The position numbers were made by a program, and so were the translations under genes. From the NCBI RefSeq assembly GCF_009363255.1, contig NZ_CP045318.1:2717501-2781500 (forward strand): DNA of 64,000 nt. Reading direction: 5' to 3'. The stretch comes from Roseivivax sp. THAF197b (lineage in GTDB: Bacteria > Pseudomonadota > Alphaproteobacteria > Rhodobacterales > Rhodobacteraceae). Shown piece after piece: positions 44,317 through 53,282 of this stretch (its first letter is position 1; each line of letters starts with the position of its first letter). The notes beneath the pieces were generated by a model that saw only the letters and a program-made list of their open reading frames with translations, had not been told where the DNA came from and did not search any database.

Positions 44317-44808
44317 ATGAGCAACAAGACCCACGACTCCGACGTCGCCTTCATCGCGGCGCTCGCGGAATTGCTTCGCGAGAATGATTTGACCGAATTG
44401 CAGGTCAAACGCGAATATTCGGACAATGACAGCCTGAACGTCCGGGTGAGTCGCATGCAGCCGCAGGCCGCGCCCGCGCAAGTCGTCTCCGCACAGCCTG
44501 CCCCGGCACAATCCATGGCAACAAGCGCGCCGGCCGCGGCATCCACCGACGCGCCCGAAGATCCCGCCGCCCATCCCGGCGCGGTCCTTTCCCCGATGGT
44601 CGGTACGGTCTATCTGCAACCGGAGCCCGGCTCGCCCGCCTTCATCAAGGTCGGCGCGGAGGTTTCCGAAGGCGATACGTTGATCATCGTCGAAGCTATG
44701 AAGACGATGAACCACATCCCGGCGCCGAAATCCGGCACGGTCAAGCGCATCCTGGTCGAAGACGGCGCCCCGGTCGAGTTTGGCGCACCGCTCGTTATCA
44801 TCGAGTGA
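44317..44808 (+). CDS. accB: Acetyl-CoA carboxylase biotin carboxyl carrier protein
   Basis: AccB (163 residues) carries biotin between the carboxylase and transferase parts of acetyl-CoA carboxylase in fatty acid synthesis. An N-terminal helix, a Pro/Ala-rich swivel linker (about residues 50-85) and the biotinyl domain are seen. The biotin lysine is K129 in '[10 protein letters not shown]'. GAGGA precedes ATG 44317. accC follows 7 bases later, the usual pair. Confidence 0.95.
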   Translation: MSNKTHDSDVAFIAALAELLRENDLTELQVKREYSDNDSLNVRVSRMQPQAAPAQVVSAQPAPAQSMATSAPAAASTDAPEDPAAHPGAVLSPMVGTVYLQPEPGSPAFIKVGAEVSEGDTLIIVEAMKTMNHIPAPKSGTVKRILVEDGAPVEFGAPLVIIE

Positions 44809-44815
44809 GGGCCGT

Positions 44816-46168
44816 ATGTTCGACAAGATCCTGATCGCCAATCGCGGTGAAATCGCGCTGCGTGTCATCCGCGCATGCCGCGAGATGGGCATCGCCAGCG
44901 TCGCGGTGCATTCCACGGCCGACGCGGACGCGATGCATGTGCGCATGGCCGACGAGACGATCTGCATCGGCCCGGCCTCCTCGACCGACAGCTACCTGTC
45001 CTTCCCGGCCATCATCTCGGCCTGCGAGGTCACGGGCGCACAGGCGATCCACCCGGGCTACGGCTTCCTGTCCGAGAATGCGCGCTTCGTGCAGATCGTC
45101 GAGGATCATGGCCTGACCTTCATCGGTCCGCGCGCCGAACATATCCGGATCATGGGCGACAAGATCACCGCCAAGGACACCATGAAAGAGCTGGGCGTGC
45201 CGTGCGTTCCGGGCTCCGACGGGGGCGTTCCGGATCTCGAAACGGCCAAGCGCATCGGTGAGGAGATCGGTTATCCGGTCATCATCAAGGCCACGGCAGG
45301 TGGCGGCGGGCGCGGCATGAAGGTGGCGAAATCCGCAGCCGAGATGGAACGTGCCTTCCAGACCGCGCGCTCCGAAGGCAAGGCCGCCTTCGGCAATGAC
45401 GAAGTCTATATCGAGAAATACCTGACCACCCCGCGTCATATCGAGGTGCAGGTCTTCGGCGACGGCAAGGGCAATGCCGTGCATCTGGGCGAGCGCGACT
45501 GCTCGCTCCAGCGGCGCCACCAGAAGGTCCTCGAAGAAGCGCCCGGCCCGATCATCACCGAGGAGGAGCGCAATCACATCGGCAAGGTCTGCGCCGATGC
45601 GGTCGCCAAGATCCATTACGCGGGCGCCGGGACGATCGAATTCCTTTACGAGAACGGCGAGTTCTACTTCATCGAGATGAATACCCGCCTGCAGGTCGAA
45701 CATCCCGTGACCGAGGCGATCTTCGATGTCGACCTCGTGCGCGAGCAGATCCGCGTGGCATCCGGCCTGCCCCTGTCCTTCGCGCAGGAGGATCTGAAGA
45801 TCACCGGCCACGCGATCGAGGCACGGATCAACGCCGAAAAGCTGCCGAACTTCTCGCCCTCGCCCGGCACGATCACCCAGTATCACGCACCGGGCGGTCT
45901 GGGCGTGCGCATGGATAGCGCGCTCTATCAGGGCTACCGGATCCCGCCCTATTACGACAGCCTGATCGCCAAGTTGATCGTGCATGGCCGCGACCGCGAA
46001 GAGGCGCTGGCACGGCTCGACCGGGCGCTTGGCGAGTTGATCGTCGACGGCGTCGAGACCACGATCCCGCTCTTTCGGATGCTGCTCGAGAACGAGGACA
46101 TCCATAGCGGCGCGTATAACATCCATTGGCTGGAAGGTTGGCTGGACAGGACGTTCGGCGACCCGTGA
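44816..46168 (+). CDS. accC: Acetyl-CoA carboxylase biotin carboxylase subunit
   Basis: AccC (450 residues, standard) is the ATP-grasp enzyme that carboxylates biotin on AccB. It shows the start '[19 protein letters not shown]', '[11 protein letters not shown]', the ATP glycine loop '[12 protein letters not shown]', '[20 protein letters not shown]' and '[14 protein letters not shown]'. The stop overlaps the GTG start of aat by 4 bases. Confidence 0.96.
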   Translation: MFDKILIANRGEIALRVIRACREMGIASVAVHSTADADAMHVRMADETICIGPASSTDSYLSFPAIISACEVTGAQAIHPGYGFLSENARFVQIVEDHGLTFIGPRAEHIRIMGDKITAKDTMKELGVPCVPGSDGGVPDLETAKRIGEEIGYPVIIKATAGGGGRGMKVAKSAAEMERAFQTARSEGKAAFGNDEVYIEKYLTTPRHIEVQVFGDGKGNAVHLGERDCSLQRRHQKVLEEAPGPIITEEERNHIGKVCADAVAKIHYAGAGTIEFLYENGEFYFIEMNTRLQVEHPVTEAIFDVDLVREQIRVASGLPLSFAQEDLKITGHAIEARINAEKLPNFSPSPGTITQYHAPGGLGVRMDSALYQGYRIPPYYDSLIAKLIVHGRDREEALARLDRALGELIVDGVETTIPLFRMLLENEDIHSGAYNIHWLEGWLDRTFGDP

Positions 46169-46800
46169 GCGTCTCGCCGGAACTGATCCTGCAGGCCTAT
46201 CGCGTCGGCGTCTTCCCCATGGCCGAAAGCCGCGACGACCCGGATATCTTCTGGGTCGATCCGAAGCATCGGGGCGTTATCCCGCTCGACGGGTTCCACA
46301 TCTCACGCAGCCTGGCGCGGACCTTGCGCCAGGACCGCTTCGACATCTCGATCAATCGCGATTTCAGCGGTGTGATGCAGGGCTGTGCCGCCCGAAGCGA
46401 AACCTGGATCAACGATGAAATCCACCGGGTCTACACCGCTCTTCAGGTCGCGGGGCACGCCCATTCCCTTGAGGTCTGGCACGAGGGCAGACTGGTCGGC
46501 GGGGTCTACGGCGTGGCCGTGGGGGGCGCGTTCTGCGGCGAGAGCATGTTTTCCGACATGCGGGACGCCTCGAAGGTCGCCTTGGCCTGGTTGGTCGATC
46601 ACCTGCGCCGCGCAGGTTTCGTGCTGTTTGACACGCAGTTCGTCACGCCGCATCTGGCCTCGCTCGGCGGGCAGGAGATCAGCCGCGCGGCCTACCAGGC
46701 GCTGTTGAAAGACGCCCTACCTCTGAAGACGCGATTTTCTGAAACACCGCTGGCCGCTTCCGGTCAGGAGGTCGTGCAGCGCAACACCCAGACATCGTAG
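46165..46800 (+). CDS. aat: Leucyl/phenylalanyl-tRNA--protein transferase
   Basis: Aat (211 residues) adds Leu or Phe to proteins with N-terminal Lys or Arg, marking them for ClpAP by the N-end rule. Motifs are '[13 protein letters not shown]', '[13 protein letters not shown]', '[12 protein letters not shown]', '[31 protein letters not shown]' (seen in pieces) and '[18 protein letters not shown]'. The GTG at 46165 overlaps the accC stop and gives the natural length. Its last 37 bases overlap the converging DUF2155 gene. Confidence 0.94.
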   Translation: MSVSPELILQAYRVGVFPMAESRDDPDIFWVDPKHRGVIPLDGFHISRSLARTLRQDRFDISINRDFSGVMQGCAARSETWINDEIHRVYTALQVAGHAHSLEVWHEGRLVGGVYGVAVGGAFCGESMFSDMRDASKVALAWLVDHLRRAGFVLFDTQFVTPHLASLGGQEISRAAYQALLKDALPLKTRFSETPLAASGQEVVQRNTQTS

Positions 46801-47147
46801 CGGGGGTGATCCATGGGGTTCACCGCCGGGGATGAGGCGATCATCCAGCCGCGGAAGACAGGCTCCGCAACACCGATTTCGCGCACGGTCACGAAGGCGT
46901 AGGCCTCACCGGCCGGATTGCCCACCGGATAGCGGCATTCCTGAAGCTCGACCTCGATCCGTCCCTGAATGACCCGCTCCTGATTGGTGAGGCGCTGGTC
47001 CTGCGTGATGCCGTTCAGCTTGTCGAGGATGCGCAGCTCCGCGCCGGTGCCATTGTCGACGGATTGGGCCGCGGCAAGACCGGGCATCGCAGCCGCGGCG
47101 ACTGCGAGCAAAAAACGGCGGAAGCGCACGATCACTCGGGGCTCCAT
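46764..47147 (-). CDS. DUF2155 domain-containing secreted protein
   Basis: A 127-residue exported protein: a signal peptide ('[21 protein letters not shown]') then the DUF2155 domain with '[13 protein letters not shown]', 'LQECRYP' and a C-terminal Cys ('WVLRCTTS') that may form a disulfide. Function is unknown. In Rhodobacterales it commonly follows the NDUFA12 gene, as here. The ATG at 47147 overlaps the end of that gene by 16 bases. Confidence 0.82.
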   Translation of the reverse strand: MEPRVIVRFRRFLLAVAAAAMPGLAAAQSVDNGTGAELRILDKLNGITQDQRLTNQERVIQGRIEVELQECRYPVGNPAGEAYAFVTVREIGVAEPVFRGWMIASSPAVNPMDHPRYDVWVLRCTTS

Positions 47148-47515
47148 GCCTCGTAGTCGGACCGCTCCTCGGGGCGCGCCTGACGGATCGAGCCCTTCGG
47201 CGCATAGGCGAGTGCCGTGCCGGTCAGGTTTTCGATATGCGGCTTTTCCCAGGACTTGTGAGCCAGCGGACGCTCCGTCGGCGGCTCCTTGAACGTGTGA
47301 TGCAGCCAGCCGTGCCAATCGGGATCGACGCGCGTGGCCTCGGCCTCGCCGTTGAAGATGACCCAGCGGCGCTTGCCGTCCTTGGTCTGGTAGAAGACGT
47401 TGCCCTGCTTGTCCTCACCGACCTTCTCGCCATTGCGCCAGGTCCAGAGCTGCGTGTTCAGGGTCTGGCCGTTCCACCAGGTCACCGCGCGCAGAAGGGT
47501 ATTCAGAATGCCCAT
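47132..47515 (-). CDS. NDUFA12-like NADH:ubiquinone oxidoreductase accessory subunit
   Basis: A 127-residue relative of mitochondrial NDUFA12 (B17.2), a supernumerary complex I subunit found in alphaproteobacteria. The pattern is clear: '[25 protein letters not shown]', 'GNVFYQ', '[25 protein letters not shown]' and '[19 protein letters not shown]' (quoted in parts). It sits on the matrix/cytoplasmic arm. ATG 47515 follows GAGG; a TTG two codons upstream is less likely. Other nuo genes are not in the window. Confidence 0.93.
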   Translation of the reverse strand: MGILNTLLRAVTWWNGQTLNTQLWTWRNGEKVGEDKQGNVFYQTKDGKRRWVIFNGEAEATRVDPDWHGWLHHTFKEPPTERPLAHKSWEKPHIENLTGTALAYAPKGSIRQARPEERSDYEAWSPE

Positions 47516-47722
47516 CGTCAAGCCTCATCAGACGTTTGACTTGGGGTATGCACGATTGACCGGGCAACGTCCAGCGATGCCGGGCCCGAGGGCCCCTCAC
47601 AGGCGCGGCAAAAGGCGCGCAGTCGCGACAAATCGCTGAGAGTGCGATGCAGTTTTTCTACTTTTCGGGCGGCGGCTTTGCTATCGTGCCGAAAATTGCG
47701 GACCACAACGCAGAGCAGTGTC

Positions 47723-48409
47723 ATGAAAGATATGTCTATCGCCGCCGTGTGCCACGGCGTGCAGGTGCCCCATTCGCCGTACCTGAACGAAACCCGGATC
47801 GCCCGAATTGAGGCGGCGCGCTACGAGGGTGACGAAATCGCGGGCGCACTGACCGTCGTGCGCGAAGGCGATCGCGTGCTTGAGATGGGGTCTGGCCTTG
47901 GCGTTGTGGGCGCGGTGGCCGCGCTCAATCGGGCACCCGAACGGGTCATCTCCTTCGAGGCCAATCCGCATCTCGTCCCGCACATAGAAGCGCTCTATGC
48001 AGCCTCTGGCATCGAGGAGCGGATCGCCGTCCGCAATCGCGTTGTCATGGCCGCACCGGACGCGCCCCGGACCGTGACCTTCCATGTCCACGCATCCTTC
48101 CTGGGCTCGTCGCTCATCGAGCCCGAGGCGCGCCGGTCTGAGCCAGTGGAGGTTGAAACCGTCTCCTTCGAGGATGTCCACGCAGAGCTGAACCCGACCG
48201 TGATCCTGTGCGATATCGAAGGCGGCGAGCTGGATTTCCTGCGTCATGCGGACCTGTCTGGCGTGCGCGCCGTGGTGATGGAATTCCACCCCGGCGCTTA
48301 TGGCCGCGAGGGCATGCGCGAATGCAAGCGCATCCTCGAAAGGGCCGGGTTCGTGCGCAATGACGATGTGTCGACGCGGCTGGTCTGGACCTGCGAAAAG
48401 GCGGGCTGA
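47723..48409 (+). CDS. FkbM family methyltransferase
   Basis: A 228-residue SAM-dependent methyltransferase. The SAM motif I is 'RVLEMGSGLGVVGAVAAL', followed by 'VISFEANPHLVPHIEAL' and the FkbM motif 'ILCDIEGGELDFLRHADL'. FkbM enzymes O-methylate sugars or small molecules. It ends two bases before a GT61 glycosyltransferase gene, so methylation of a surface glycan is the likely setting. An alternative ATG three codons in is possible. Confidence 0.82.
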   Translation: MKDMSIAAVCHGVQVPHSPYLNETRIARIEAARYEGDEIAGALTVVREGDRVLEMGSGLGVVGAVAALNRAPERVISFEANPHLVPHIEALYAASGIEERIAVRNRVVMAAPDAPRTVTFHVHASFLGSSLIEPEARRSEPVEVETVSFEDVHAELNPTVILCDIEGGELDFLRHADLSGVRAVVMEFHPGAYGREGMRECKRILERAGFVRNDDVSTRLVWTCEKAG

Positions 48410-48410
48410 G

Positions 48411-49508
48411 ATGCTGGCGGAAGCGCCTGCCCAGGACAAACCGGACCCGACAGGCGGCTGGGCCCAATCCCTTGAAACCTTGCAGGATGCGGTTGTCGTC
48501 CCGCCGGTCGAAAGTGCCTTTCAGCAACCGGCTGGCATCTTGCGCGCCGATGGCAGCTATTGCGACACGGGCGCGTTCTGGCGGAACCACCGGCCGCTGA
48601 CCACGGCCCCCGCCGCACCGGACCGGATCGCCGAGACATTGCCGGGCCGCTGGCTTTGGGCCGGGGTGCTCTGGGTGCATTTCGGCCATTTCCTGGTGGA
48701 AAGCACCGGACGGCTCTGGGGGATCGAGGCCGCGAAACAGGCGTTCGACGGCATCCTCTACATGCCCAAGCGCCCTGCCCGTGGTGACGAGATCGCAGGC
48801 TGGCAGCGCGCCTTCTGGGAGATGTGCGGCATTGACCTTCCCGTGCGCGTCCTGACCGAACCGGCCCGCGTGGAAGAACTCGTCGTGCCGGGACAGGGCT
48901 TCGGGCTGGGCGATATCATCTCAGGCACGCCCGCCTTTCGCAGCTACATGGCCGGGCATTTTGCACGAGGCATCGCCCCCGACGGGCCGGAGCGCTTGTA
49001 TCTGTCGCGCTCAAAGCTCGGCCTCTCCAAGGGAGGGCTGATCGGTGAGACGCGGCTTGAGGAGCAACTGACGCAGCACGGCTACGAGATATTCCACCCG
49101 CAGGACCACGATCTGCCCACCCAGATCGCCCGCTACAAGGCCGCGAAGCAGGTGGTGGCGGCGGAAGGCTCCGCGCTGCATCTCTTTGGCTTTGTCGGAC
49201 GGCCGGAGCAACAGGTCGCCACGATCCTGCGCCGCCAATCCGGCGCCACCGACCAGATCGCGGAGCACCTGCGCAGCTTCTGCGGCATCGAGATGGCGCA
49301 GATCGAACGGCTCCAGCGCATCTTCCGGAAGAAGGGCGGGCACAAGAAACGCCACGATCTGGGCGTCATCCATATGGACGGCGTACGCGAGGAGTTGGCC
49401 GCGCGCGGCTTCATCGCGGATGGTGCCGCTCCCTGGGACAAGATCCGCTGGAACGAGGTGCGCCGCGTGATCGGCGACCGCTACGAGCCGCGCAAGCGCG
49501 AAGATTGA
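48411..49508 (+). CDS. Glycosyltransferase family 61 protein
   Basis: A 365-residue protein of the GT61 (DUF563) family: 'VLWVHFGHFLVESTGRLWGIE' near residues 88-108, 'RLYLSRSKLG' near 201, and the donor-site region 'VVAAEGSALHLFGFVGRP' near 250. Members build surface or capsular glycans. Overlapping context with the FkbM methyltransferase suggests a two-gene unit modifying one polysaccharide. It ends at a bidirectional terminator shared with clpX. Confidence 0.8.
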   Translation: MLAEAPAQDKPDPTGGWAQSLETLQDAVVVPPVESAFQQPAGILRADGSYCDTGAFWRNHRPLTTAPAAPDRIAETLPGRWLWAGVLWVHFGHFLVESTGRLWGIEAAKQAFDGILYMPKRPARGDEIAGWQRAFWEMCGIDLPVRVLTEPARVEELVVPGQGFGLGDIISGTPAFRSYMAGHFARGIAPDGPERLYLSRSKLGLSKGGLIGETRLEEQLTQHGYEIFHPQDHDLPTQIARYKAAKQVVAAEGSALHLFGFVGRPEQQVATILRRQSGATDQIAEHLRSFCGIEMAQIERLQRIFRKKGGHKKRHDLGVIHMDGVREELAARGFIADGAAPWDKIRWNEVRRVIGDRYEPRKRED

Positions 49509-49533
49509 AGCGCCTCCCCCCACCCGCATCCGG

Positions 49534-49567
49534 AAAAGAAAAAGGCGGCGCCCATGGCACCGCCTTT
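49534..49567. terminator. Terminator between GT61 gene and clpX
   Basis: On the minus strand AAAGGCGGTGCC (49567-49556) pairs with GGCGCCGCCTTT (49552-49541) with one G-U pair, followed by TTCTTTT. It closes clpX and probably also works for the converging gene. Confidence 0.8.
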
Positions 49568-49589
49568 GTTGTTTCAGAAGGGTCGGGGA

Positions 49590-50855
49590 TCAGCCCGCCG
49601 ACGCTTCTTCCTTCTTCTGATCTGCGTAGATCATCAGCGGTTTGGCATCGGATGTGACCGCTTCCTCGTTCACGACCACTTCGACGACCTCATCCATGCC
49701 GGGCAGTTCGAACATGGTGTCGAGTAGGATGTCTTCCAGGATCGAGCGCAGACCCCGCGCGCCGGTCTTCCGGGCGATGGCCTTCAGCGCGATCGATTTC
49801 AACGCGTCATCGGTGAAGGTCAGCGTCGTGTCTTCGATCTCGAACAGGCGCTGATACTGCTTCACCAGCGCGTTCTTCGGCTGGGTCAGGATCGTGACCA
49901 GCGCGTCTTCGTCGAGGTCTTCGAGCGTCGCCAGAACCGGCAGGCGGCCGACGAATTCCGGGATCAACCCGAATTTCAGCAGATCTTCGGGCTCGAGATC
50001 CTGGAAGACCTCGCCCACGTTCCGCTCATCCACGCCGCGCACATCGGCGCCGAAGCCCATGGCCGAGCCCTTGCCGCGCTGGCTGATGATCTTGTCGAGA
50101 CCCGCGAAGGCGCCACCGCAGATGAACAGTATGTTCGTCGTGTCCACCTGCAGGAATTCCTGCTGCGGATGCTTGCGCCCGCCCTGCGGCGGCACGGAGG
50201 CAACGGTGCCCTCCATCAGCTTCAGGAGCGCCTGCTGCACGCCCTCGCCCGACACGTCGCGGGTGATCGAGGGGTTCTCGGACTTGCGGGTGATCTTGTC
50301 GACCTCGTCGATATAGACGATGCCGCGCTGCGCCCGCTCGACGTTGTATTCGCTGGCCTGCAGCAGCTTGAGGATGATGTTCTCCACATCCTCGCCCACG
50401 TAACCTGCCTCGGTCAGCGTGGTCGCATCGGCCATCGTGAACGGCACATCGAGGATGCGCGCCAGCGTCTGGGCCAAGAGCGTCTTGCCGCAACCCGTGG
50501 GTCCGATCAGCAGGATGTTCGACTTGTTCAGCTCGATATCCGAGCTTTTGGCCGAATGGTTCAGACGCTTGTAATGGTTGTGCACCGCAACCGAGAGCAC
50601 GCGCTTGGCCTTGGCTTGGCCGATCACGTAATCGTCGAGCACCTGGCAGATTTCCAGCGGCGTCGGAACGCCATCGGTGGATTTCAGCCCGGAGCCCTTG
50701 GTCTCTTCGCGGATGATGTCCATGCACAGCTCGACGCATTCGTCGCAGATGAACACCGTCGGACCTGCGATCAGCTTGCGCACCTCGTGCTGGCTTTTTC
50801 CGCAAAAGCTGCAGTAGAGCGTGTTTTTGCTGTCGCCGCCGTTATTCGTCGCCAT
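49590..50855 (-). CDS. clpX: ATP-dependent Clp protease ATP-binding subunit ClpX
   Basis: ClpX (421 residues) unfolds tagged proteins and feeds them to ClpP. It has the N-terminal zinc-binding domain ('[16 protein letters not shown]' and 'ICDECVELC'), Walker A 'GPTGCGKT', pore loop 'GYVGED', Walker B 'VYIDEVDKI', and the '[10 protein letters not shown]' RKH loop. The sensor 2 region '[13 protein letters not shown]' follows. It lies 159 bases downstream of clpP on the same strand, the usual order. Confidence 0.97.
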   Translation of the reverse strand: MATNNGGDSKNTLYCSFCGKSQHEVRKLIAGPTVFICDECVELCMDIIREETKGSGLKSTDGVPTPLEICQVLDDYVIGQAKAKRVLSVAVHNHYKRLNHSAKSSDIELNKSNILLIGPTGCGKTLLAQTLARILDVPFTMADATTLTEAGYVGEDVENIILKLLQASEYNVERAQRGIVYIDEVDKITRKSENPSITRDVSGEGVQQALLKLMEGTVASVPPQGGRKHPQQEFLQVDTTNILFICGGAFAGLDKIISQRGKGSAMGFGADVRGVDERNVGEVFQDLEPEDLLKFGLIPEFVGRLPVLATLEDLDEDALVTILTQPKNALVKQYQRLFEIEDTTLTFTDDALKSIALKAIARKTGARGLRSILEDILLDTMFELPGMDEVVEVVVNEEAVTSDAKPLMIYADQKKEEASAG

Positions 50856-51014
50856 GAATCACCTTTCTCGGCCCTGATTTCACCGGACCCGGCTAATGCG
50901 CCAAGCCCCTTCCCCGGTCTTGCCAAGTGACAGGAAGCTTAGGGCAGCCCTCTTTGGCCTACAATCGCAAATTCGTCGCGGGGCGGATGCTACACCGCCC
51001 CGGTCAATGTTTGA

Positions 51015-51647
51015 TTAAGACTTGGCCTCTTCGGCCGCGGCACGGCTGGCCACGATCTCGTCGATGAGGCCCCAGGCCTTCGCGTCCTCGGGCGACATGA
51101 AGTTGTCGCGCTCGAGCGCCTTCTCGACCGTCTCGTAATCCTGCCCGGTGTGGTGAACGTAGATCTCGTTCAACCGCTTCTTGAGCTTCAGCGTCTCCTC
51201 GGCGTGGATCATGATATCCGTCGCCTGACCCTGATAGCCGCCCGAGGGCTGGTGCACCATGACGCGGCTGTTGGGCAGCGAGAAGCGCATGTCCTTTTCG
51301 CCCGCGGTCAGCAGCAGCGAGCCCATGGAGGCGGCCTGGCCGATCACCAGCGTGGAGACGGCGGGCTTGATGTACTGCATCGTGTCATAGATCGACAGAC
51401 CGCTCGTCACGACACCGCCGGGCGAGTTGATGTACATCGAGATTTCCTTGGACGGGTTTTCCGCCTCGAGATGCAGAAGCTGCGCCACGATCAGGCTCGA
51501 CATGCCGTCATGCACGGGGCCCGACAGGAAGATGATCCGCTCCTTCAGGAGGCGCGAGAAGATGTCATAGGCGCGCTCGCCGCGGCTCGTCTGCTCGACC
51601 ACCATGGGCACGAGGGTGTTCATATATGTCTCGAAGGGATCGGTCAT
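51015..51647 (-). CDS. clpP: ATP-dependent Clp protease proteolytic subunit
   Basis: ClpP (210 residues) is the serine protease chamber of ClpXP. Catalytic Ser107 is in '[11 protein letters not shown]', His132 in 'MVHQPSGG', with the Asp further on near '[10 protein letters not shown]'. The N-terminal '[21 protein letters not shown]' is typical of alphaproteobacterial ClpP. A separate gap before clpX suggests clpX may also have its own promoter. Confidence 0.97.
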   Translation of the reverse strand: MTDPFETYMNTLVPMVVEQTSRGERAYDIFSRLLKERIIFLSGPVHDGMSSLIVAQLLHLEAENPSKEISMYINSPGGVVTSGLSIYDTMQYIKPAVSTLVIGQAASMGSLLLTAGEKDMRFSLPNSRVMVHQPSGGYQGQATDIMIHAEETLKLKKRLNEIYVHHTGQDYETVEKALERDNFMSPEDAKAWGLIDEIVASRAAAEEAKS

Positions 51648-51845
51648 CGGAGCTGCCTCAAAGGTGTTGGATCGTTGCGTCTTCGCCTGGTCGGTAGAGT
51701 CTTAGTGGTCGCCCATGGGGGCTGCAAGGGGCGGGCTTGCGCGAATTGTCGTGAACGCGGTCGCGGTTGAAGGACCGGCGCGCGCGCCTACCCTTCCCGG
51801 TCAACGTCACAACCCGACCTGCAGACCGACGAGGATGCCTGCCCC

Positions 51846-53066
51846 ATGAGCACCGAGCGCGCATTGAACACCTTCCCGCCCAGCCGTGAGGCCGCCCTCG
51901 ACAGGCTGCAGGCCTTCGTGCCGAACGCGGCGCGCGACTATACCACGCGGCGGAATTACGATTTGGGCCCCGGCGCGCATGACAATGTCTCGATGCTCTC
52001 GGCCTACCTGCGGCATCGTGTCCTGACCGAGGAAGAGGTGCTGCAGGCGGTCCTGGCCCGGCATTCCCGCACGGAGGCCGAGAAGTTCATCCAGGAGGTT
52101 TTCTGGCGCACCTATTTCAAGGGCTGGCTGGAGATGCGCCCGCCGGTCTGGGGTGGCTACCGCTCCGAGCTGAGCTTCGCCTGGGACCAGGTCCAGACCC
52201 AATCGGGCCTGCGCCGCGCCTGGGAAGATGCCTGCAACGGCGAGACCGGGATCGAGTGTTTCGATGCCTGGGCTCGGGAGCTGGTGGAGACGGGCTATCT
52301 GCACAATCACGCGCGGATGTGGTTCGCCTCGATCTGGATCTTCACGCTGAACCTGCCCTGGGCGCTTGGGGCCGATTTCTTCCTGCGCCATCTCTGCGAC
52401 GGGGATCCTGCTTCGAACACGCTGGGCTGGCGCTGGGTCGCGGGATTGCAGACGCCGGGCAAGACCTACCAGGCGCGGGCCTCCAACATCCGCAAATACA
52501 CCAATGAGCGGTTCCACCCGAAATGGCAGCTGGCCGGAGAATGCCTGCCGGTACAGGGCGCGGAAAATCCGCCGCGAATGGAAGCGCCCACGGGCGACAG
52601 TTTCGATCCGTCGAAGAAAACGGCGTTCCTGCTGCATGACGACGATCTGTCCCCCGATTGGCTCCTCGAGCGCGGGCTGGAGCCTGTGGCGACCGCGACG
52701 CTCGACGTGACGGAGCGTTTGTCGATCCTGACACCCGCCGCGCATGTGGGCGCGCTGAAATCCTCGCTGATGCGGGATTGCGTGACGCGTCACGAGGGCC
52801 AAATGGGAGTGGTCACGGAAGGTTTGCGCGAGGCGCAGGCGATCGTGGATTGGGCGCGAGAGGCAGGGGCCGAGCAGATCGTCACATCCTACGCGCCGGT
52901 CGGCCCGGTGGCCGATCTGCTGCACGAGGTGCATGGGCTGCCCGTCCTGCGGCCGCTCCGCCCCTATGACCAGCGCGCCTGGCCCCATGCGACCGCCGGG
53001 TTCTTCAAGTTCAAGGACAAGATCCCGGCCCTTCTGGGCGAGATGCGGGGATTGCGCGCCGCCTGA
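51846..53066 (+). CDS. Photolyase/cryptochrome-related FAD-binding protein with permuted domain order
   Basis: A 406-residue protein. Residues 15-240 are the photolyase FAD-binding helical domain: 'EVFWRTYFKGWLEM', 'TGYLHNHARMWFASIWIF', 'LCDGDPASNTLGWRWVAG', then 'ARASNIRKYTNERFHP'. The alpha/beta domain that normally comes first is missing there. Instead, residues 258-406 look like it: 'TAFLLHDDDLSPDWLLERG', a middle with 'AREAGAEQIVTSYAPVG', and 'ATAGFFKFKDKIP' resembling the end of that domain. Photolyases repair pyrimidine dimers with light; whether this one repairs DNA or senses light is unknown. It begins a single-gene unit after clpP. Confidence 0.78.
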   Translation: MSTERALNTFPPSREAALDRLQAFVPNAARDYTTRRNYDLGPGAHDNVSMLSAYLRHRVLTEEEVLQAVLARHSRTEAEKFIQEVFWRTYFKGWLEMRPPVWGGYRSELSFAWDQVQTQSGLRRAWEDACNGETGIECFDAWARELVETGYLHNHARMWFASIWIFTLNLPWALGADFFLRHLCDGDPASNTLGWRWVAGLQTPGKTYQARASNIRKYTNERFHPKWQLAGECLPVQGAENPPRMEAPTGDSFDPSKKTAFLLHDDDLSPDWLLERGLEPVATATLDVTERLSILTPAAHVGALKSSLMRDCVTRHEGQMGVVTEGLREAQAIVDWAREAGAEQIVTSYAPVGPVADLLHEVHGLPVLRPLRPYDQRAWPHATAGFFKFKDKIPALLGEMRGLRAA

Positions 53067-53099
53067 CCGGTCGGCCCGGCGGATGGGTTTTTCGCTGCA

Positions 53100-53168
53100 G
53101 GATCGACGCCTTCGGCGCCGATCCGCTGGGGGCGCTGCCCCCAGACCCCCGGAGGTATTTTCGGTCCG
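53100..53168. repeat. Dispersed Rhodobacteraceae-type GC hairpin element
   Basis: Two hairpins stand side by side: an imperfect stem at 53100-53124 around TTC, and a perfect CTGGGGGC (53126-53133) / GCCCCCAG (53137-53144). A GACCCCCGGAGGTATTTTCGG tail follows in pieces. I recall this 'CCCCCAGACCCCCGGAGG' pattern as frequent between genes in this family. It is non-coding here. Confidence 0.55.
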
Positions 53169-53227
53169 AACGTGACAGGGCGCGGCGCCCTTATTGGGGC
53201 GTGGGCCGCGCGGGCGATGTGAATGGA

Positions 53228-53256
53228 AAAGGCCCCGGACGGAATCCGGGGCCTTT
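53228..53256. terminator. Bidirectional terminator at the end of the sox operon
   Basis: AAAGGCCCCGGA (53228-53239) pairs perfectly over 12 bases with TCCGGGGCCTTT (53245-53256). It is followed by GTGTTTGTG on plus and TTTTCC on minus. It lies 27 bases after the soxF stop. Confidence 0.85.
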
Positions 53257-53282
53257 GTGTTTGTGCGTTGACAGGAGGCGGG

